NCBI RefSeq assembly: GCF_001984825.2
Contig: NZ_CP043318.1
Location: 2,666,001 to 2,730,000, forward strand
DNA: 64,000 nucleotides
Reading direction: 5' to 3'
Origin: Enterobacter chengduensis
GTDB lineage: Bacteria > Pseudomonadota > Gammaproteobacteria > Enterobacterales > Enterobacteriaceae
Both the position numbers and the translations under genes were made by a program. Under the pieces are notes generated by a model. The model searched no databases, was not told the origin of the DNA, and was given only the letters and a program-made list of their open reading frames with translations. Below, piece by piece: positions 26,827 through 36,441 of the stretch (positions within the stretch are counted from its first letter, which is position 1; each line of letters opens with the position of its first letter).

Positions 26827-28362
26827 ATGAGGCGTAACACACCTGTTACACAAAACGAATATTTGCTTAACGATGGTTCGACGTTAATGTCGACCACCGA
26901 TACAAAAAGCCATATTACCTATGCTAATTCCGCTTTTATTGAAGCCAGCGGATATAAGGAAGAACATCTTCTTGGCGAGCCGCATAACCTCATTCGCCAT
27001 CCCGATATGCCTGCCGCCGCGTTTGCCGACATGTGGTATACCCTTCAGCAGGGCGATACATGGACCGGGCTGGTGAAGAACCGTCGTCATAATGGCGATC
27101 ACTACTGGGTTCGGGCTAACGTGACGCCGGTCTGGCAGGGTGGATCCCTGACGGGGTATATTTCCGTGCGAAATATACCCGCCCGGGACGAGATCGCGGC
27201 CAGTGAAAAACTGTATGAAAAGGTGCGTAATCACCAGTTAAAACATTACCGCTTTTATAAAGGATTACTGGTGCGGCGCGGACTATTTTCGTTTTTGTCG
27301 CTCTTTAAATGTCTCAGCACCGCTAAACGAATCCATCTTGGTATTGCTGCGACGGCGCTACTCTCCTGCCTGACGGTGTATTTATTCCCGGATAAACCTG
27401 TTCTGACGGGTACTCTCGCGCTGCTGTTTATTGCCCTGGCCTTTTATCTTCATGCGCAGATCGCCCGGCCGGTAAAATCGATTGTGCAACAGATGCAGCG
27501 CGTGGTTTCAGGGCGTAAAACGGCCTATTACCATTTTGACAGGATCGACGATATTGGGCTGATGATGCGCCTGGTGAATCAGTCTGGCTTAAACCTGAAT
27601 TCGCTGGTCGACGATGTCGGGGCGCAAATCAGCGGTATTGGCGCCATCAGCCAGCAGGTCGCGAAAGAAGGTGCGGCGCTGCAAACGCGCTCTGAAGAGA
27701 CCGCAGATTTTCTGCAGCAAACCGCGTCGGCGGTGGAAGAGATCGCCAGCGCGGTGAAGCAGACGGCAGAAACCGCGAACGAGGCGATCCAGATGGCGGA
27801 CCGCACCCGCGACAGCGCCCATCGCGGTGAAGCGATGATGAATGAGACCATCGGTATGATGCAGTCCGTGTCGCAGGATAACGGCCAGATCGTCGATATT
27901 ATCAGCGTTATCGATCGTATTGCCTTCCAGACCAATATCCTGGCGCTGAATGCGGCCGTGGAAGCGGCGCGCGCGGGTGAAGCCGGGCGCGGGTTCGCCG
28001 TGGTGGCGGCTGAGGTACGCAACCTGGCGCAGCACTCCGCGACGGCGGCGAAAGAGATCAAAGCGCTGATTGAGAAAAACGTCGCCAGCGTTAACGCTGG
28101 CGTGGAGAAAGTAGAGCAGACCGAAACGCAGCTGGCGGTCATGATCGCCAATGTGCTGCAGGTCTCCTCCCTGATTAAGGAGATCGGCCACGCCACGCAG
28201 GAGCAAACCCAGGCGCTGACGCTCATCAACGCATCCCTCTCCCGAATTGGTGCAATGACCCACAACAATACGGGGATGGTGGATAACGTCACTCACGCCG
28301 CCAATCACCTGACGCAGCGCACGACGCGACTGCAGCAGGCGATTGCCGTTTTTGGCGGTTAA
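26827..28362 (+). CDS. Aer-like PAS-domain methyl-accepting chemotaxis receptor
   Basis: 511-residue aerotaxis/energy-taxis receptor. The N-terminal PAS domain (about 15-115) has [40 protein letters not shown] and [17 protein letters not shown], as in E. coli Aer, where it binds FAD. Two close membrane segments (about 165-215) form a hairpin anchor, then a HAMP-like stretch ([18 protein letters not shown]) and the signalling domain, with the hairpin tip [40 protein letters not shown]. It lacks the C-terminal CheR/CheB-docking pentapeptide (ends QQAIAVFGG), like Aer. Lower identity to Aer outside the conserved parts suggests a paralogue. ATG 26827 is chosen for its GGAG site. Confidence 0.9.
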   Translation: MRRNTPVTQNEYLLNDGSTLMSTTDTKSHITYANSAFIEASGYKEEHLLGEPHNLIRHPDMPAAAFADMWYTLQQGDTWTGLVKNRRHNGDHYWVRANVTPVWQGGSLTGYISVRNIPARDEIAASEKLYEKVRNHQLKHYRFYKGLLVRRGLFSFLSLFKCLSTAKRIHLGIAATALLSCLTVYLFPDKPVLTGTLALLFIALAFYLHAQIARPVKSIVQQMQRVVSGRKTAYYHFDRIDDIGLMMRLVNQSGLNLNSLVDDVGAQISGIGAISQQVAKEGAALQTRSEETADFLQQTASAVEEIASAVKQTAETANEAIQMADRTRDSAHRGEAMMNETIGMMQSVSQDNGQIVDIISVIDRIAFQTNILALNAAVEAARAGEAGRGFAVVAAEVRNLAQHSATAAKEIKALIEKNVASVNAGVEKVEQTETQLAVMIANVLQVSSLIKEIGHATQEQTQALTLINASLSRIGAMTHNNTGMVDNVTHAANHLTQRTTRLQQAIAVFGG

Positions 28363-28757
28363 CCGTTCGGGTACTGCTCGTCGGTGACCTTTTCCAGCCA
28401 TGTTACCGGGCTGCCGTTAACGGATTCGGCGATGGCAATATGCGTCATCGCCGTTTGCGCACAGGCGCCGTGCCAGTGTTTTACGCCGGGTGGGATCCAG
28501 GCGATATCGCCCTGATTCAATATTTCCGCCGCCTTGCCCCACTCCTGTAACCAGCCGCGACCCTGCGTCACAATCAGCGTTTGTCCCAGGGGATGCGTAT
28601 GCCACGCCGTGCGCGCGCCGGGCTCGAAGGTGACGGTGGCGCCGCCGACGCTGGCAGGTTCACTCGCCTGGAATGGCGCATCAATACGGACGGTGCCGGT
28701 GAACCAGGCTTCCGGCCCCTTTGCTGAAGGTAATGAACCGCTGCGGATAATTTTCAT
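28359..28757 (-). CDS. Cupin-domain protein
   Basis: 132-residue single-domain cupin. Motif 1 is [20 protein letters not shown] (His, His, Gln) and motif 2 [16 protein letters not shown] (His), giving a metal site. Short cupins of this kind often sit beside alkyl-quinone or carboxymuconolactone decarboxylase-like genes and a divergent LysR regulator. Here a LysR-like fossil lies upstream on the opposite strand (28866). Its stop overlaps that of the Aer-like gene by 4 bases (convergent). ATG 28757 is preceded by AGGAG. Confidence 0.85.
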   Translation of the reverse strand: MKIIRSGSLPSAKGPEAWFTGTVRIDAPFQASEPASVGGATVTFEPGARTAWHTHPLGQTLIVTQGRGWLQEWGKAAEILNQGDIAWIPPGVKHWHGACAQTAMTHIAIAESVNGSPVTWLEKVTDEQYPNG

Positions 28758-28865
28758 CGTATGCTCCTCTTTTGCTGTTGCGTAAACAGTAGCGCAAAGC
28801 ACTCCGGAGCATTAGAGTGCATAATCAGATTGAACCCATGACTGAAATTCATTAATAGAATCGCG

Positions 28866-28982
28866 ATGCTTAAAGATAGCGTCAACGACCTGCTCTCATT
28901 ATCCGAGCCGTCGCCAACACACTACCGCCTTCAGGTTACTGTTAGATGCACTTCAGCATTCCACATCTATACCACCTGGTAA
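28866..28982 (+). pseudogene. Fossil of a LysR-family regulator N-terminus
   Basis: The frame from ATG 28866 begins MLKDSVNDLLSLSE, matching the first 13 or so residues of a common LysR subgroup (MLKDNxNDLLSFxAVA). It then loses all similarity and stops after 38 codons. It is divergent from the cupin gene, the usual place of that regulator. No helix-turn-helix remains, so it is not functional. Confidence 0.5.
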
Positions 28983-29002
28983 TTATTAAGCGAATCTGAT
29001 GA

Positions 29003-29303
29003 TTAAATCATCAACCGGCCGACCGTTTTGTCTAAAAACTCACCACGATTCAGCGTGTTGTGATCCCCGTCTGCTCTGACCACACGATTTCCTTCGACGT
29101 GCATCACTTTCGGCACGGTTATATTTTGCGTCGCTTATGAATTGCAGGTAGGATGCCTCGCCATGTTTCGCCTTATCCATACGCAGAATGACTGGGAAGG
29201 CGACATGTGTTTGCGCAGAAGCAATCGTTTGTATTGCGCTCTGCCAGGCAGGACTATCACGATAATGGTTCAGACAGGCAAACAGGTAACTCAATGAAAA
29301 CAA
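29003..29303 (-). pseudogene. Frameshifted C-terminal fragment of an unrecognised protein
   Basis: On the minus strand the frame from 29303 (YRDSPAWQSAIQTIASAQ, AFPVILRMDKAKHGEASYLQ) reads through to about 29130. There a one-base shift is needed to join TVPKVMHVEGNRVVRADGD and NTLNRGEFLDKTVGRLMI, ending at a stop at 29003-29005. The composition of both parts is protein-like and continuous, unlike a random frame. I do not recognise the family. It overlaps the ansP start, so it has no promoter or start of its own. Confidence 0.4.
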
Positions 29304-30790
29304 GCAATAAAAGCGCAGCCGATCATCATGCTGCTAAACGTCGCTGGTTGAACTCCCACGAAGAGGGCTACCACAAGGCGATGGGCAACCGTCAGGTTCA
29401 AATGATCGCCATCGGCGGCGCTATCGGAACGGGTCTGTTTTTAGGTGCAGGTGCACGCCTGCAGATGGCGGGCCCGGCTCTCGCCCTGGTCTATCTGGTG
29501 TGCGGGATCTTCTCTTTCTTCATTCTTCGTGCGCTGGGCGAACTTGTACTGCATCGCCCTTCCAGCGGCAGCTTCGTCTCTTACGCCCGTGAATTCCTCG
29601 GTGAAAAGGCCGCTTACGTGGCGGGCTGGATGTACTTCGTTAACTGGGCGATGACCGGTATCGTCGATATCACCGCCGTGGCGCTGTACATGCACTACTG
29701 GGGCGCGTTCGGTGACGTGCCGCAGTGGGTCTTTGCGCTTGGCGCGCTGGCGATTGTCGGCACCATGAACATGATCGGCGTGAAGTGGTTCGCGGAGATG
29801 GAGTTCTGGTTTGCGCTGGTAAAAGTGCTGGCCATCGTGATCTTCCTGGTCGTGGGTACCGTCTTCCTCGGCAGCGGCAAGCCGCTGGACGGCAACGCCA
29901 CCGGCTTCCATCTGATAACCGATAACGGCGGATTCTTCCCGCACGGCCTGCTGCCTGCGCTGGTGCTGGTTCAGGGCGTGGTGTTCGCCTTCGCCTCTAT
30001 CGAGCTGGTGGGTACCGCCGCGGGTGAATGTAAAGATCCGCAGACCATGGTGCCAAAAGCCATCAACAGCGTGATCTGGCGTATCGGTCTGTTCTACGTC
30101 GGTTCCGTGGTGCTGCTGGTTCTGCTTCTGCCGTGGAACGCCTATCAGGCGGGCCAGAGCCCGTTTGTAACCTTCTTCTCTAAGCTGGGCGTGCCTTACG
30201 TGGGCAGCATCATGAACATCGTGGTGCTGACGGCGGCGCTTTCCAGCCTCAACTCCGGCCTTTACTCTACCGGTCGTATCCTGCGCTCCATGTCGATGGG
30301 CGGCTCTGCGCCGAAGTTCATGTCGAAGATGAGCAAGCAGCACGTACCGTATGCGGGTATTCTGGCGACCCTGGTGGTGTATGTCTTCGGCGTATTCCTG
30401 AACTACCTGGTACCGTCTCAGGTGTTCGAGATCGTACTGAACGTGGCTGCACTCGGGATTATCGCCTCCTGGGGCTTTATCGTGGTCTGCCAGATGCGTC
30501 TGCGCAAGGCGATTAAGGAAGGCAAAGCCGCTGACGTCAGCTTTAAGCTGCCCGGCGCGCCGGTAACCTCCTGGCTCACCCTGCTCTTCCTGTTCAGCGT
30601 GCTGGTGCTGATGGCGTTCGACTACCCGAACGGTACCTACACCATCGCGACCATTCCGCTGCTGGCCGTGCTGCTGATTGCGGGCTGGTTTGGCGTGCGT
30701 AAGCGCGTTCACGAAATTCACAGCACCGCGCCGGTTCATCCTGATGATGAAAAACACGACGCCCCGCTGGTTGAAGAAACCTCGCGTTAA
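29294..30790 (+). CDS. ansP: L-asparagine permease AnsP
   Basis: 498-residue amino acid/H+ symporter of the APC superfamily (AAT family) with 12 membrane segments, nearly identical to E. coli AnsP over RRWLNSHEEGYHKAMGNRQ, IAIGGAIGTGLFLGAGARLQ, WAMTGIVDITAVALYMHYWG and ASIELVGTAAGECKDPQ. It imports L-asparagine. ATG 29294 (MKTSNKSAADHHAAKRRW) corresponds to the E. coli start. The neighbours yncE and yncD are the same as in K-12. The 3' end is followed by a BIME element between converging genes. Confidence 0.96.
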   Translation: MKTSNKSAADHHAAKRRWLNSHEEGYHKAMGNRQVQMIAIGGAIGTGLFLGAGARLQMAGPALALVYLVCGIFSFFILRALGELVLHRPSSGSFVSYAREFLGEKAAYVAGWMYFVNWAMTGIVDITAVALYMHYWGAFGDVPQWVFALGALAIVGTMNMIGVKWFAEMEFWFALVKVLAIVIFLVVGTVFLGSGKPLDGNATGFHLITDNGGFFPHGLLPALVLVQGVVFAFASIELVGTAAGECKDPQTMVPKAINSVIWRIGLFYVGSVVLLVLLLPWNAYQAGQSPFVTFFSKLGVPYVGSIMNIVVLTAALSSLNSGLYSTGRILRSMSMGGSAPKFMSKMSKQHVPYAGILATLVVYVFGVFLNYLVPSQVFEIVLNVAALGIIASWGFIVVCQMRLRKAIKEGKAADVSFKLPGAPVTSWLTLLFLFSVLVLMAFDYPNGTYTIATIPLLAVLLIAGWFGVRKRVHEIHSTAPVHPDDEKHDAPLVEETSR

Positions 30791-30797
30791 TCAAAAA

Positions 30798-30871
30798 GCC
30801 GGGCGGCGGCTTCGCCTTGCCCGGCCTACGTTTCAGGTTTTGTAGGCCCGGTAAGCGCAGCGCCACCGGGC
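30798..30871. repeat. REP/BIME element between ansP and yncE
   Basis: Inverted REP pair (GCCGGGCGGCGGCTTCGCC ... GGTAAGCGCAGCGCCACCGGGC) in the 90-base gap between converging genes; probable transcript-end stabiliser. Confidence 0.85.
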
Positions 30872-30880
30872 AATCCCTTA

Positions 30881-31942
30881 CTAGAGCGCGATACGAATCA
30901 CGTCGTCAGGCTGGGTGGCTTCCTGCTGGCGGGTAGATTTCTGTTTCACCGTCACGTACAGCGTTTTGCCATCGGCAGACAGCGCCAGGCTGTTCGGGTG
31001 GACCGGCGTATCGAACGTTTTGGTCACCCTGTACGTTTTCCCGTCAATCACGCTCACCTTACCGGCTTCACGGTGCGTCACGTACGCTTCATTACGGGCC
31101 GGGTTAAACAGGACGGCCAGTGACTCCGGCGCGGCGATTTTCTCGATCACGCTGCCGTCCTTCAGGCTCACTACCAGCACTTCCGGCTGCTTTGAATCGG
31201 TCAGGAACGCGCGCTGACCGGCGGCGTCGAGGCTCAGGTTCAGGTAGAAGTGCTCTTTCCCGTCGTCCTGCACTTTTTTACGGCTCAGGATCCTGTTGGT
31301 GGCCGTGTCAATCGTTATCAGCTCGCCGTCCGCATTCGTGGTGTATAGACGTTTCGCCTGCGCATCCAGCGCCAGGCCGGTGCTGTAGGTACCGGTATTG
31401 GCAATGGTCTCTTTCAGCTTCAGCGTGGCGCCATCGACCACCCAAATCACGCTCTCTTTGCCGACGCCGGTGATGTAAATCGTGTTGCTTGCGTCATCCG
31501 CCACCAGCTGGCGCGGCTGCAGCGGTTTGACGGTTTCGCTGCGCTGACGGCCGTCCAGCACCAGGCGCCCTTTCACGTCGCCCGTTTTTGCATCAATAGC
31601 CGTTACCGCGCCGCTGATCGTATTGCCGAACCACAGCGTTTGGGTCGCGTTGTCAACGGTGGCACCAAAGGGTTTGAGATCGCTATGGATTGCCTGCGTC
31701 ACGTCCAGCGTGACCGGATCAAGACGGTAGACAACCCCGCCCTTGTCGGTTTTACGACTTTGTGACGTCGCCACCCACAGCGCATTTTCCTGCTGGCTGA
31801 CCGCCATTTCATACGCCCCTTTGCCCACCGCTTTGCGCAGCACCTCTTCGGCGGCATGCGCCTGGAACGTCCCGGCAAGCAGTAAGGTGGCAGACAGCAG
31901 CGACAGGCTCAGACGCGGCGAGCGCAGATGACGTAAAGACAT
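30881..31942 (-). CDS. yncE: Periplasmic beta-propeller protein YncE
   Basis: 353 residues, the same as E. coli YncE. Signal peptide MSLRHLRSPRLSLSLLSATL with cleavage after AHA (about residue 31). The mature part is a seven-bladed YVTN-type beta-propeller, seen in repeats such as NSLALSADGKTLYVTV and AVLFNPARNEAYVTHREAGKVSVIDGKTYRV. E. coli YncE is Fur-controlled and binds single-stranded DNA in vitro; its role is unsettled. ATG 31942 is used rather than the longer frame from 31984. A Fur-box-like sequence lies 75 bases upstream, shared with divergent yncD. Confidence 0.94.
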   Translation of the reverse strand: MSLRHLRSPRLSLSLLSATLLLAGTFQAHAAEEVLRKAVGKGAYEMAVSQQENALWVATSQSRKTDKGGVVYRLDPVTLDVTQAIHSDLKPFGATVDNATQTLWFGNTISGAVTAIDAKTGDVKGRLVLDGRQRSETVKPLQPRQLVADDASNTIYITGVGKESVIWVVDGATLKLKETIANTGTYSTGLALDAQAKRLYTTNADGELITIDTATNRILSRKKVQDDGKEHFYLNLSLDAAGQRAFLTDSKQPEVLVVSLKDGSVIEKIAAPESLAVLFNPARNEAYVTHREAGKVSVIDGKTYRVTKTFDTPVHPNSLALSADGKTLYVTVKQKSTRQQEATQPDDVIRIAL

Positions 31943-32016
31943 AACAATTCCTTTTCTGAAAAGTGGGGTTTGGGCTGACATCACTTCCGGCAGACAACGT
32001 CATGGCATTGCCTTTT

Positions 32017-32041
32017 GATAATGAGAATAGTAATCATTAAT
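32017..32041. promoter_or_regulatory. Candidate Fur box between yncE and yncD
   Basis: GATAATGAGAATAGTAATCATTAAT matches the Fur consensus at 14 of 19 positions in its best register (32023-32041) and contains the GATAAT-type hexamer repeats. Iron-dependent control of both divergent genes is expected from what is known in E. coli. Confidence 0.7.
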
Positions 32042-32128
32042 CAGTTGAATGTGGAGTTTTTCTTTACCCTCTCGCCTTTCATTAACGCAATGTGCGGTTA
32101 TAGTTTTCAAAACATTTACAAAACCTTT

Positions 32129-32146
32129 AACATGTATGGACATGTT
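32129..32146. promoter_or_regulatory. 18-bp dyad upstream of yncD
   Basis: AACATGT-ATGG-ACATGTT is a perfect 7+4+7 inverted repeat ending 39 bases before the yncD ATG. It is separate from the Fur box and could bind another regulator; no protein is assigned. Confidence 0.45.
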
Positions 32147-32184
32147 CCATTTGGTTCGTTTATACACCACAACCGGTTTTATTC

Positions 32185-34299
32185 ATGAAAATCATTTCTG
32201 CCCGTAAGGCTTCTCTCCCGCTGCTGCTGGTTCCCGTTGTTTTCGCGCCGCTGACCGCAATGAGCGCGGAGGAACAGACCATGATCGTCAGCGCCACGCC
32301 GCAAACCGTATCGGAACTGGATACCCCTGCCGCCATCAGCGTCGTGAATGGCGATGATATGCGCCAGGCCGCGCCCCGCATCAACCTGTCAGAATCGCTT
32401 GGCAGCGTACCCGGGCTGCAAATTCAGAACCGTCAGAACTATGCCCAGGATCTCCAGCTTTCGATGCGTGGATTTGGTGCCCGCTCAACCTTTGGCGTGC
32501 GCGGGATCCGTATGTACGTCGACGGGATCCCTGCCACCATGCCGGACGGACAGGGCCAGACCTCCAATATCGATCTCTCCAGCGTGGAGAGCGTTGAAGT
32601 GCTGCGCGGCCCCTTCTCCGCCCTGTACGGCAACGCCTCCGGCGGCGTGATTAACATCAATACCCAGACCGGACAGCAGCCGCCGACCATTGAAGCCAGC
32701 AGCTATTACGGCAGCTACGGGACCTGGCGCTACGGCATGAAGGCCACCGGCGCGATGGGAGATGGCACCCACGCGGGAGACGTGGATTACACCGTTTCCA
32801 CTACCCGCTTCACCACCACGGGATACCGCGACCACAGCGGCGCGCGGAAGAATCTGGCCAATGCCAAACTTGGCGTGCGTATTGATGACGTCAGCAAGCT
32901 GACGCTGATTTTCAACAGCGTGGACATGAAGGCCAACGATCCGGGCGGCCTGAGCTATCAGGAGTGGCAGAGTAACCCGCGCCAGTCTCCGCGCGGCGAT
33001 CAGTACAACACCCGCAAGACCATCAAGCAGACCCAGGCCGGTCTGCGCTACGATCGCCAGCTCAGCACCCGGGACGACCTCAGCGTAATGATGTACGCCG
33101 GCGAGCGTGAAATGACGCAGTACCAGTCGATTCCCTGGCAGCCGCAGCTGAAACCCTCCCACTCCGGCGGGGTGATTGATATGCAGCGTCATTATCAGGG
33201 CATTGATACCCGCTGGACGCACCGTGGCGAACTGCTCGTGCCGGTGACCTTTACCACCGGTCTGAACTACGAAAACCTGAGCGAAGATCGTCGCGGCTAC
33301 GAAAACTTCGTGATGAACAACGGCGTGCCGGACTACGGCGTGAAGGGTGACAAGCGTCGGGACGAACGCAACCTGATGTGGAACGTCGATCCTTATCTGC
33401 AAACGAGCTGGCAGCTGACGCAGAAGCTGTCCGTCGATGCGGGGGTGCGCTACAGCTCGGTCTGGTTTGATTCCAACGATCACTACGTTACGCCGGGCAA
33501 CGGCGATGACAGCGGTGACGCGAGCTACCACAAGTGGCTCCCGGCGGGCTCCGTGAAGTATGCGGTGACGGACGCGTGGAACCTCTATGCGGCCGCAGGA
33601 CGTGGATTCGAAACGCCGACCATCAACGAACTTTCTTATCGCGCCGATAGCCAGGGCGGCCTGAACATCGGCCTGAAGCCGTCCACGAACAACACGTACG
33701 AAGTGGGCAGCAAAACCCGCATCGGCAATGGCCTGCTGACGGCAGCGCTGTTCCGCACCGATACGGATGATGAGATCGTGGTGGATGCCAGCGCGGGCGG
33801 ACGTACCAGCTATAAAAACGCCGGTAAAACCCGCCGTCAGGGGGCAGAGCTCTCCCTCGACCAGCAGTTTGCCGAGAACTGGAAGCTGAAGCTGGCCTGG
33901 ACATACCTGGACGCTACCTACCGCACCAACGTCTGCGGCGACGCAGACTGCAACGGTAACCGTATGCCGGGTATCGCCCGCAACATGGGCTACGCCTCGT
34001 TTGGCTGGCAGCCGGAGGAAGGCTGGTACGCGGGCTCTGACGTGCGCTACATGAGCGATATCATGGCCGACGACGAGAACACGGCGAAAGCGCCGTCGTA
34101 TACGGTGGTCGGACTGAACACCGGGTATAAATTCAACTATGGCAACTGGGGCATGGACGTGTTTGGCCGCGTCGATAACCTGTTTGACAAAGAATATGTT
34201 GGCTCGGTTATTGTCAACGAGTCCAACGGGCGTTATTACGAGCCTGCGCCAGGCCGTAACTACGGGGTCGGGCTGTCGGTCTCTTATCGCTTCGAGTAA
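32185..34299 (+). CDS. yncD: TonB-dependent outer membrane receptor YncD/PqqU
   Basis: 704-residue TonB-dependent receptor. Signal peptide about residues 1-28, TonB box in EEQTMIVSATPQ, plug domain with GFGARSTFGVRGIRMYVDGI and VEVLRGPFSALYGNASGGVI, then a 22-strand barrel ending in the C-terminal aromatic SVSYRFE. E. coli YncD (renamed PqqU) imports the redox cofactor PQQ and serves as a phage receptor. Two cysteines in NVCGDADCNGN near residue 590 could form an extracellular loop disulfide. Divergent from yncE over a Fur box and a dyad. ATG 32185 is directly usable. Confidence 0.95.
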   Translation: MKIISARKASLPLLLVPVVFAPLTAMSAEEQTMIVSATPQTVSELDTPAAISVVNGDDMRQAAPRINLSESLGSVPGLQIQNRQNYAQDLQLSMRGFGARSTFGVRGIRMYVDGIPATMPDGQGQTSNIDLSSVESVEVLRGPFSALYGNASGGVININTQTGQQPPTIEASSYYGSYGTWRYGMKATGAMGDGTHAGDVDYTVSTTRFTTTGYRDHSGARKNLANAKLGVRIDDVSKLTLIFNSVDMKANDPGGLSYQEWQSNPRQSPRGDQYNTRKTIKQTQAGLRYDRQLSTRDDLSVMMYAGEREMTQYQSIPWQPQLKPSHSGGVIDMQRHYQGIDTRWTHRGELLVPVTFTTGLNYENLSEDRRGYENFVMNNGVPDYGVKGDKRRDERNLMWNVDPYLQTSWQLTQKLSVDAGVRYSSVWFDSNDHYVTPGNGDDSGDASYHKWLPAGSVKYAVTDAWNLYAAAGRGFETPTINELSYRADSQGGLNIGLKPSTNNTYEVGSKTRIGNGLLTAALFRTDTDDEIVVDASAGGRTSYKNAGKTRRQGAELSLDQQFAENWKLKLAWTYLDATYRTNVCGDADCNGNRMPGIARNMGYASFGWQPEEGWYAGSDVRYMSDIMADDENTAKAPSYTVVGLNTGYKFNYGNWGMDVFGRVDNLFDKEYVGSVIVNESNGRYYEPAPGRNYGVGLSVSYRFE

Positions 34300-34339
34300 G
34301 CAAAAAGAAACGTTTATTATATTTATGAAATAACCCTCC

Positions 34340-34358
34340 CGAGGGCTTATTGCCCTCG
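34340..34358. terminator. Terminator-like hairpin between yncD and mcbR
   Basis: 7-bp stem CGAGGGC / GCCCTCG with loop TTATT between the converging genes. On the minus strand it is followed by GGAGGGTTATTT, a weak T tract. Confidence 0.55.
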
Positions 34359-34418
34359 AGAGATATTCACCAGATAAATAATTAGCTGCAGTATATAGTC
34401 GCTCTGTTAAATAATCGC

Positions 34419-35087
34419 TCAGTTAAAATATTGTCGCTGTAAAAGCACATTTGCTTCATCAATCACTTTATCAATCGCCTTCTGACAGGCTATAACATCG
34501 CGTCGCTCAAGGGCGGAAAGGAGCTCGTCATAGTGATATGTCGACGCTTTGATGTCGTTAAGCTCCTGATGCAGATAGTTCATACAGGGTCCGATGCGCA
34601 CCCAGAGCTGCTCAATGAGTGCATTGAGCGTCGGCATTTCCGCATACTGATAAAGCGTAAAGCGGAAGACGCGATTCGCATGAAGCGCCTGCTGAACGTT
34701 GCCGTTGCGCATGGCCTCATGGAATGCCTCTGACATGTTGCGCAATATCTCCAGCTTGCCTTCCGACATGTTCTGACAGGCGGCGGCGACCGCCATCGGC
34801 TCAAGCTGTTTTCTAATCGCGTTAATCTCGTTATAACGCTCCAGCGTCACCTCCGGAACCAGAAAGGCCTGCGCGGGCGTGGCGTGTAACGCCCCCGATG
34901 ACACCAGGCGCAAAAGCGCCTCCCGAACCGGGGTAATACTGGTTCCTAATTTATCGGCGATCTCTTTGGTAATCAGTCGCGCCCCAGGTTTGAGCGAGCC
35001 TGTAATTAACGCGCCTTTCAAACTGAGTTCAACTTGCATGGTAAGGCTAACCCTTTGGGCTTTTTCTAAGTGATCCAAATCAAGCAT
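34419..35087 (-). CDS. mcbR: GntR/FadR-family regulator McbR
   Basis: 222-residue FadR-type regulator. The winged helix at about 12-75 has GALITGSLKPGARLITKEI and DKLGTSITPVREALLRLVSS, and an all-helical FCD effector domain follows. E. coli McbR (YncC) controls mcbA, colanic acid production and biofilm formation. The start is the ATG at 35087 with AGGAATTG upstream; a TTG two codons further out is less likely. Order mcbR-curA-mnaT is conserved with E. coli except for an inserted regulator. Confidence 0.92.
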   Translation of the reverse strand: MLDLDHLEKAQRVSLTMQVELSLKGALITGSLKPGARLITKEIADKLGTSITPVREALLRLVSSGALHATPAQAFLVPEVTLERYNEINAIRKQLEPMAVAAACQNMSEGKLEILRNMSEAFHEAMRNGNVQQALHANRVFRFTLYQYAEMPTLNALIEQLWVRIGPCMNYLHQELNDIKASTYHYDELLSALERRDVIACQKAIDKVIDEANVLLQRQYFN

Positions 35088-35308
35088 GTTCAATTCCTGT
35101 AGCTAAAACTTAATGCTATTTTAAGCGTCAGTTAAATAAATGACGCTGTTCCGATATATCCTGTATCGTCATGCCTGGTGGTGGGAAGTACGTAAAAACA
35201 GCAAAAAAAAGCAAATTTTGTTTTTTTGGTTTCGGCCCATTCGGTATGCAGGCGCGAAAAACCATGTTCGTTAATTAAAGACAATATATCGTATCTTCAC
35301 AAATAAAT

Positions 35309-35328
35309 ATGGCGGGAAATCCCGCCAT
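35309..35328 (-). terminator. Rho-independent terminator of curA
   Basis: 8-bp stem ATGGCGGG / CCCGCCAT with a 4-base loop, just beyond the curA stop on the minus strand and followed there by ATTTATTTG. Confidence 0.75.
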
Positions 35329-35336
35329 AGTGCTTT

Positions 35337-36377
35337 TTATTTATTGTCAGCCGCGACGCGAATCACGACTTTGCCGAAGTTACGCCCTTCAAGCAGGCCA
35401 ATCAGCGCCTCGGGAGCGTTCTCAAGCCCGTCCGTCACCTGTTCACGATAGTGAATTTTGCCCTCCTGCACCCAGCGCCCCATCTCTTCCTGGAACTCCT
35501 TAATGCGGTGCCCGTAGTCCTGGCCGATGATAAAGCCCTGCATACGAATGCGCTTTTTCAGGATGGTCGCCATCAGGAGCGGCAGGCGGTCCGGCCCCTC
35601 GGGCAAACCCGTTGCATTGTAGCCGCTGACCAGGCCACACACGGGCACCCGCGCGGAGGTATTCAGCAAGGGCAGCACGGCGTCAAACACCTTCCCGCCA
35701 ACGTTTTCATAGTAGACATCAATGCCTTTCGGACAGGCATGCTTTAGCTGCTCGGCAAAATCGGCCGCGTGGTGATCCAGACACTGGTCAAACCCGAGAA
35801 CCTCAACGGCATGGCGGCATTTTTCAGCCCCACCGGCCACACCGACCACCCGGCAACCTTTGATTTTGCCGATCTGCCCGACGGTTGCGCCCACCGGGCC
35901 GGTCGCCGCGGCAACTACCAGCGTTTCACCCGCTTTGGGTTGCCCGATATCCAGTAATCCCATATAGGCGGTAAAGCCCGGCATGCCCAGAATCCCCAGC
36001 GCCCAGGAAGGATGCGAGGGATTGTCGCCCAGCTTGACCAGACCGCTGCCGTCGGAAAGTTCATACTCCTGCCAGCCGCTGTAGCCCAGTACCCACTCAC
36101 CCGGTTTGAAATCGGGATGGTTTGACTGCTCAACGCGGCTAACCGTACCGCCCACCATCACCGCACCAATCTCAACCGGCGGTGAATAGGACGGCGCATC
36201 GCTCATGCGCCCGCGCATATAAGGGTCCAGCGACAGCCAGACGGTACGCAGCAAAAGCTGCCCCTCACCCGGTACCGGAACCGACTGCGTTTCCAGACGA
36301 AAATTTTCCGCGACCGGCGCCCCCTGAGGACGGGAGGCCAGTACCCAGCGGCGGTTTTGCGAAACAGGTTGATTCAT
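35337..36377 (-). CDS. curA: NADPH-dependent curcumin/alkenal reductase CurA
   Basis: 346-residue medium-chain reductase of the leukotriene B4 12-hydroxydehydrogenase type that reduces the C=C bond of alpha,beta-unsaturated carbonyls with NADPH. The N-terminal NRRWVLASRPQGAPVAENF, SLDPYMRGRM, the nucleotide-binding ATGPVGATVGQIGKIKGCRV and YYENVGGKVFDAVLPLL are typical. It is one residue longer than E. coli CurA (YncB). ATG 36377 has GGAGAT upstream; the very long open frame above it is antisense to the neighbouring regulator. Confidence 0.94.
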   Translation of the reverse strand: MNQPVSQNRRWVLASRPQGAPVAENFRLETQSVPVPGEGQLLLRTVWLSLDPYMRGRMSDAPSYSPPVEIGAVMVGGTVSRVEQSNHPDFKPGEWVLGYSGWQEYELSDGSGLVKLGDNPSHPSWALGILGMPGFTAYMGLLDIGQPKAGETLVVAAATGPVGATVGQIGKIKGCRVVGVAGGAEKCRHAVEVLGFDQCLDHHAADFAEQLKHACPKGIDVYYENVGGKVFDAVLPLLNTSARVPVCGLVSGYNATGLPEGPDRLPLLMATILKKRIRMQGFIIGQDYGHRIKEFQEEMGRWVQEGKIHYREQVTDGLENAPEALIGLLEGRNFGKVVIRVAADNK

Positions 36378-36441
36378 CGGGATCTCCTTCTGGTCAAATG
36401 TCATTACAGCCTGGCGCACGTTTGACGTTATCGCATTAGCA

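Noticed and set aside
29441..30757. 438-codon minus-strand frame over ansP
   Set aside because: Reverse-frame shadow of a membrane protein gene, full of His/Gln/Arg.
32140..32152. TGGACATGTTCCA near yncD resembling the SmvR operator
   Set aside because: It shares nine bases with the smvR site but is asymmetric and there is no functional link; chance is likely.
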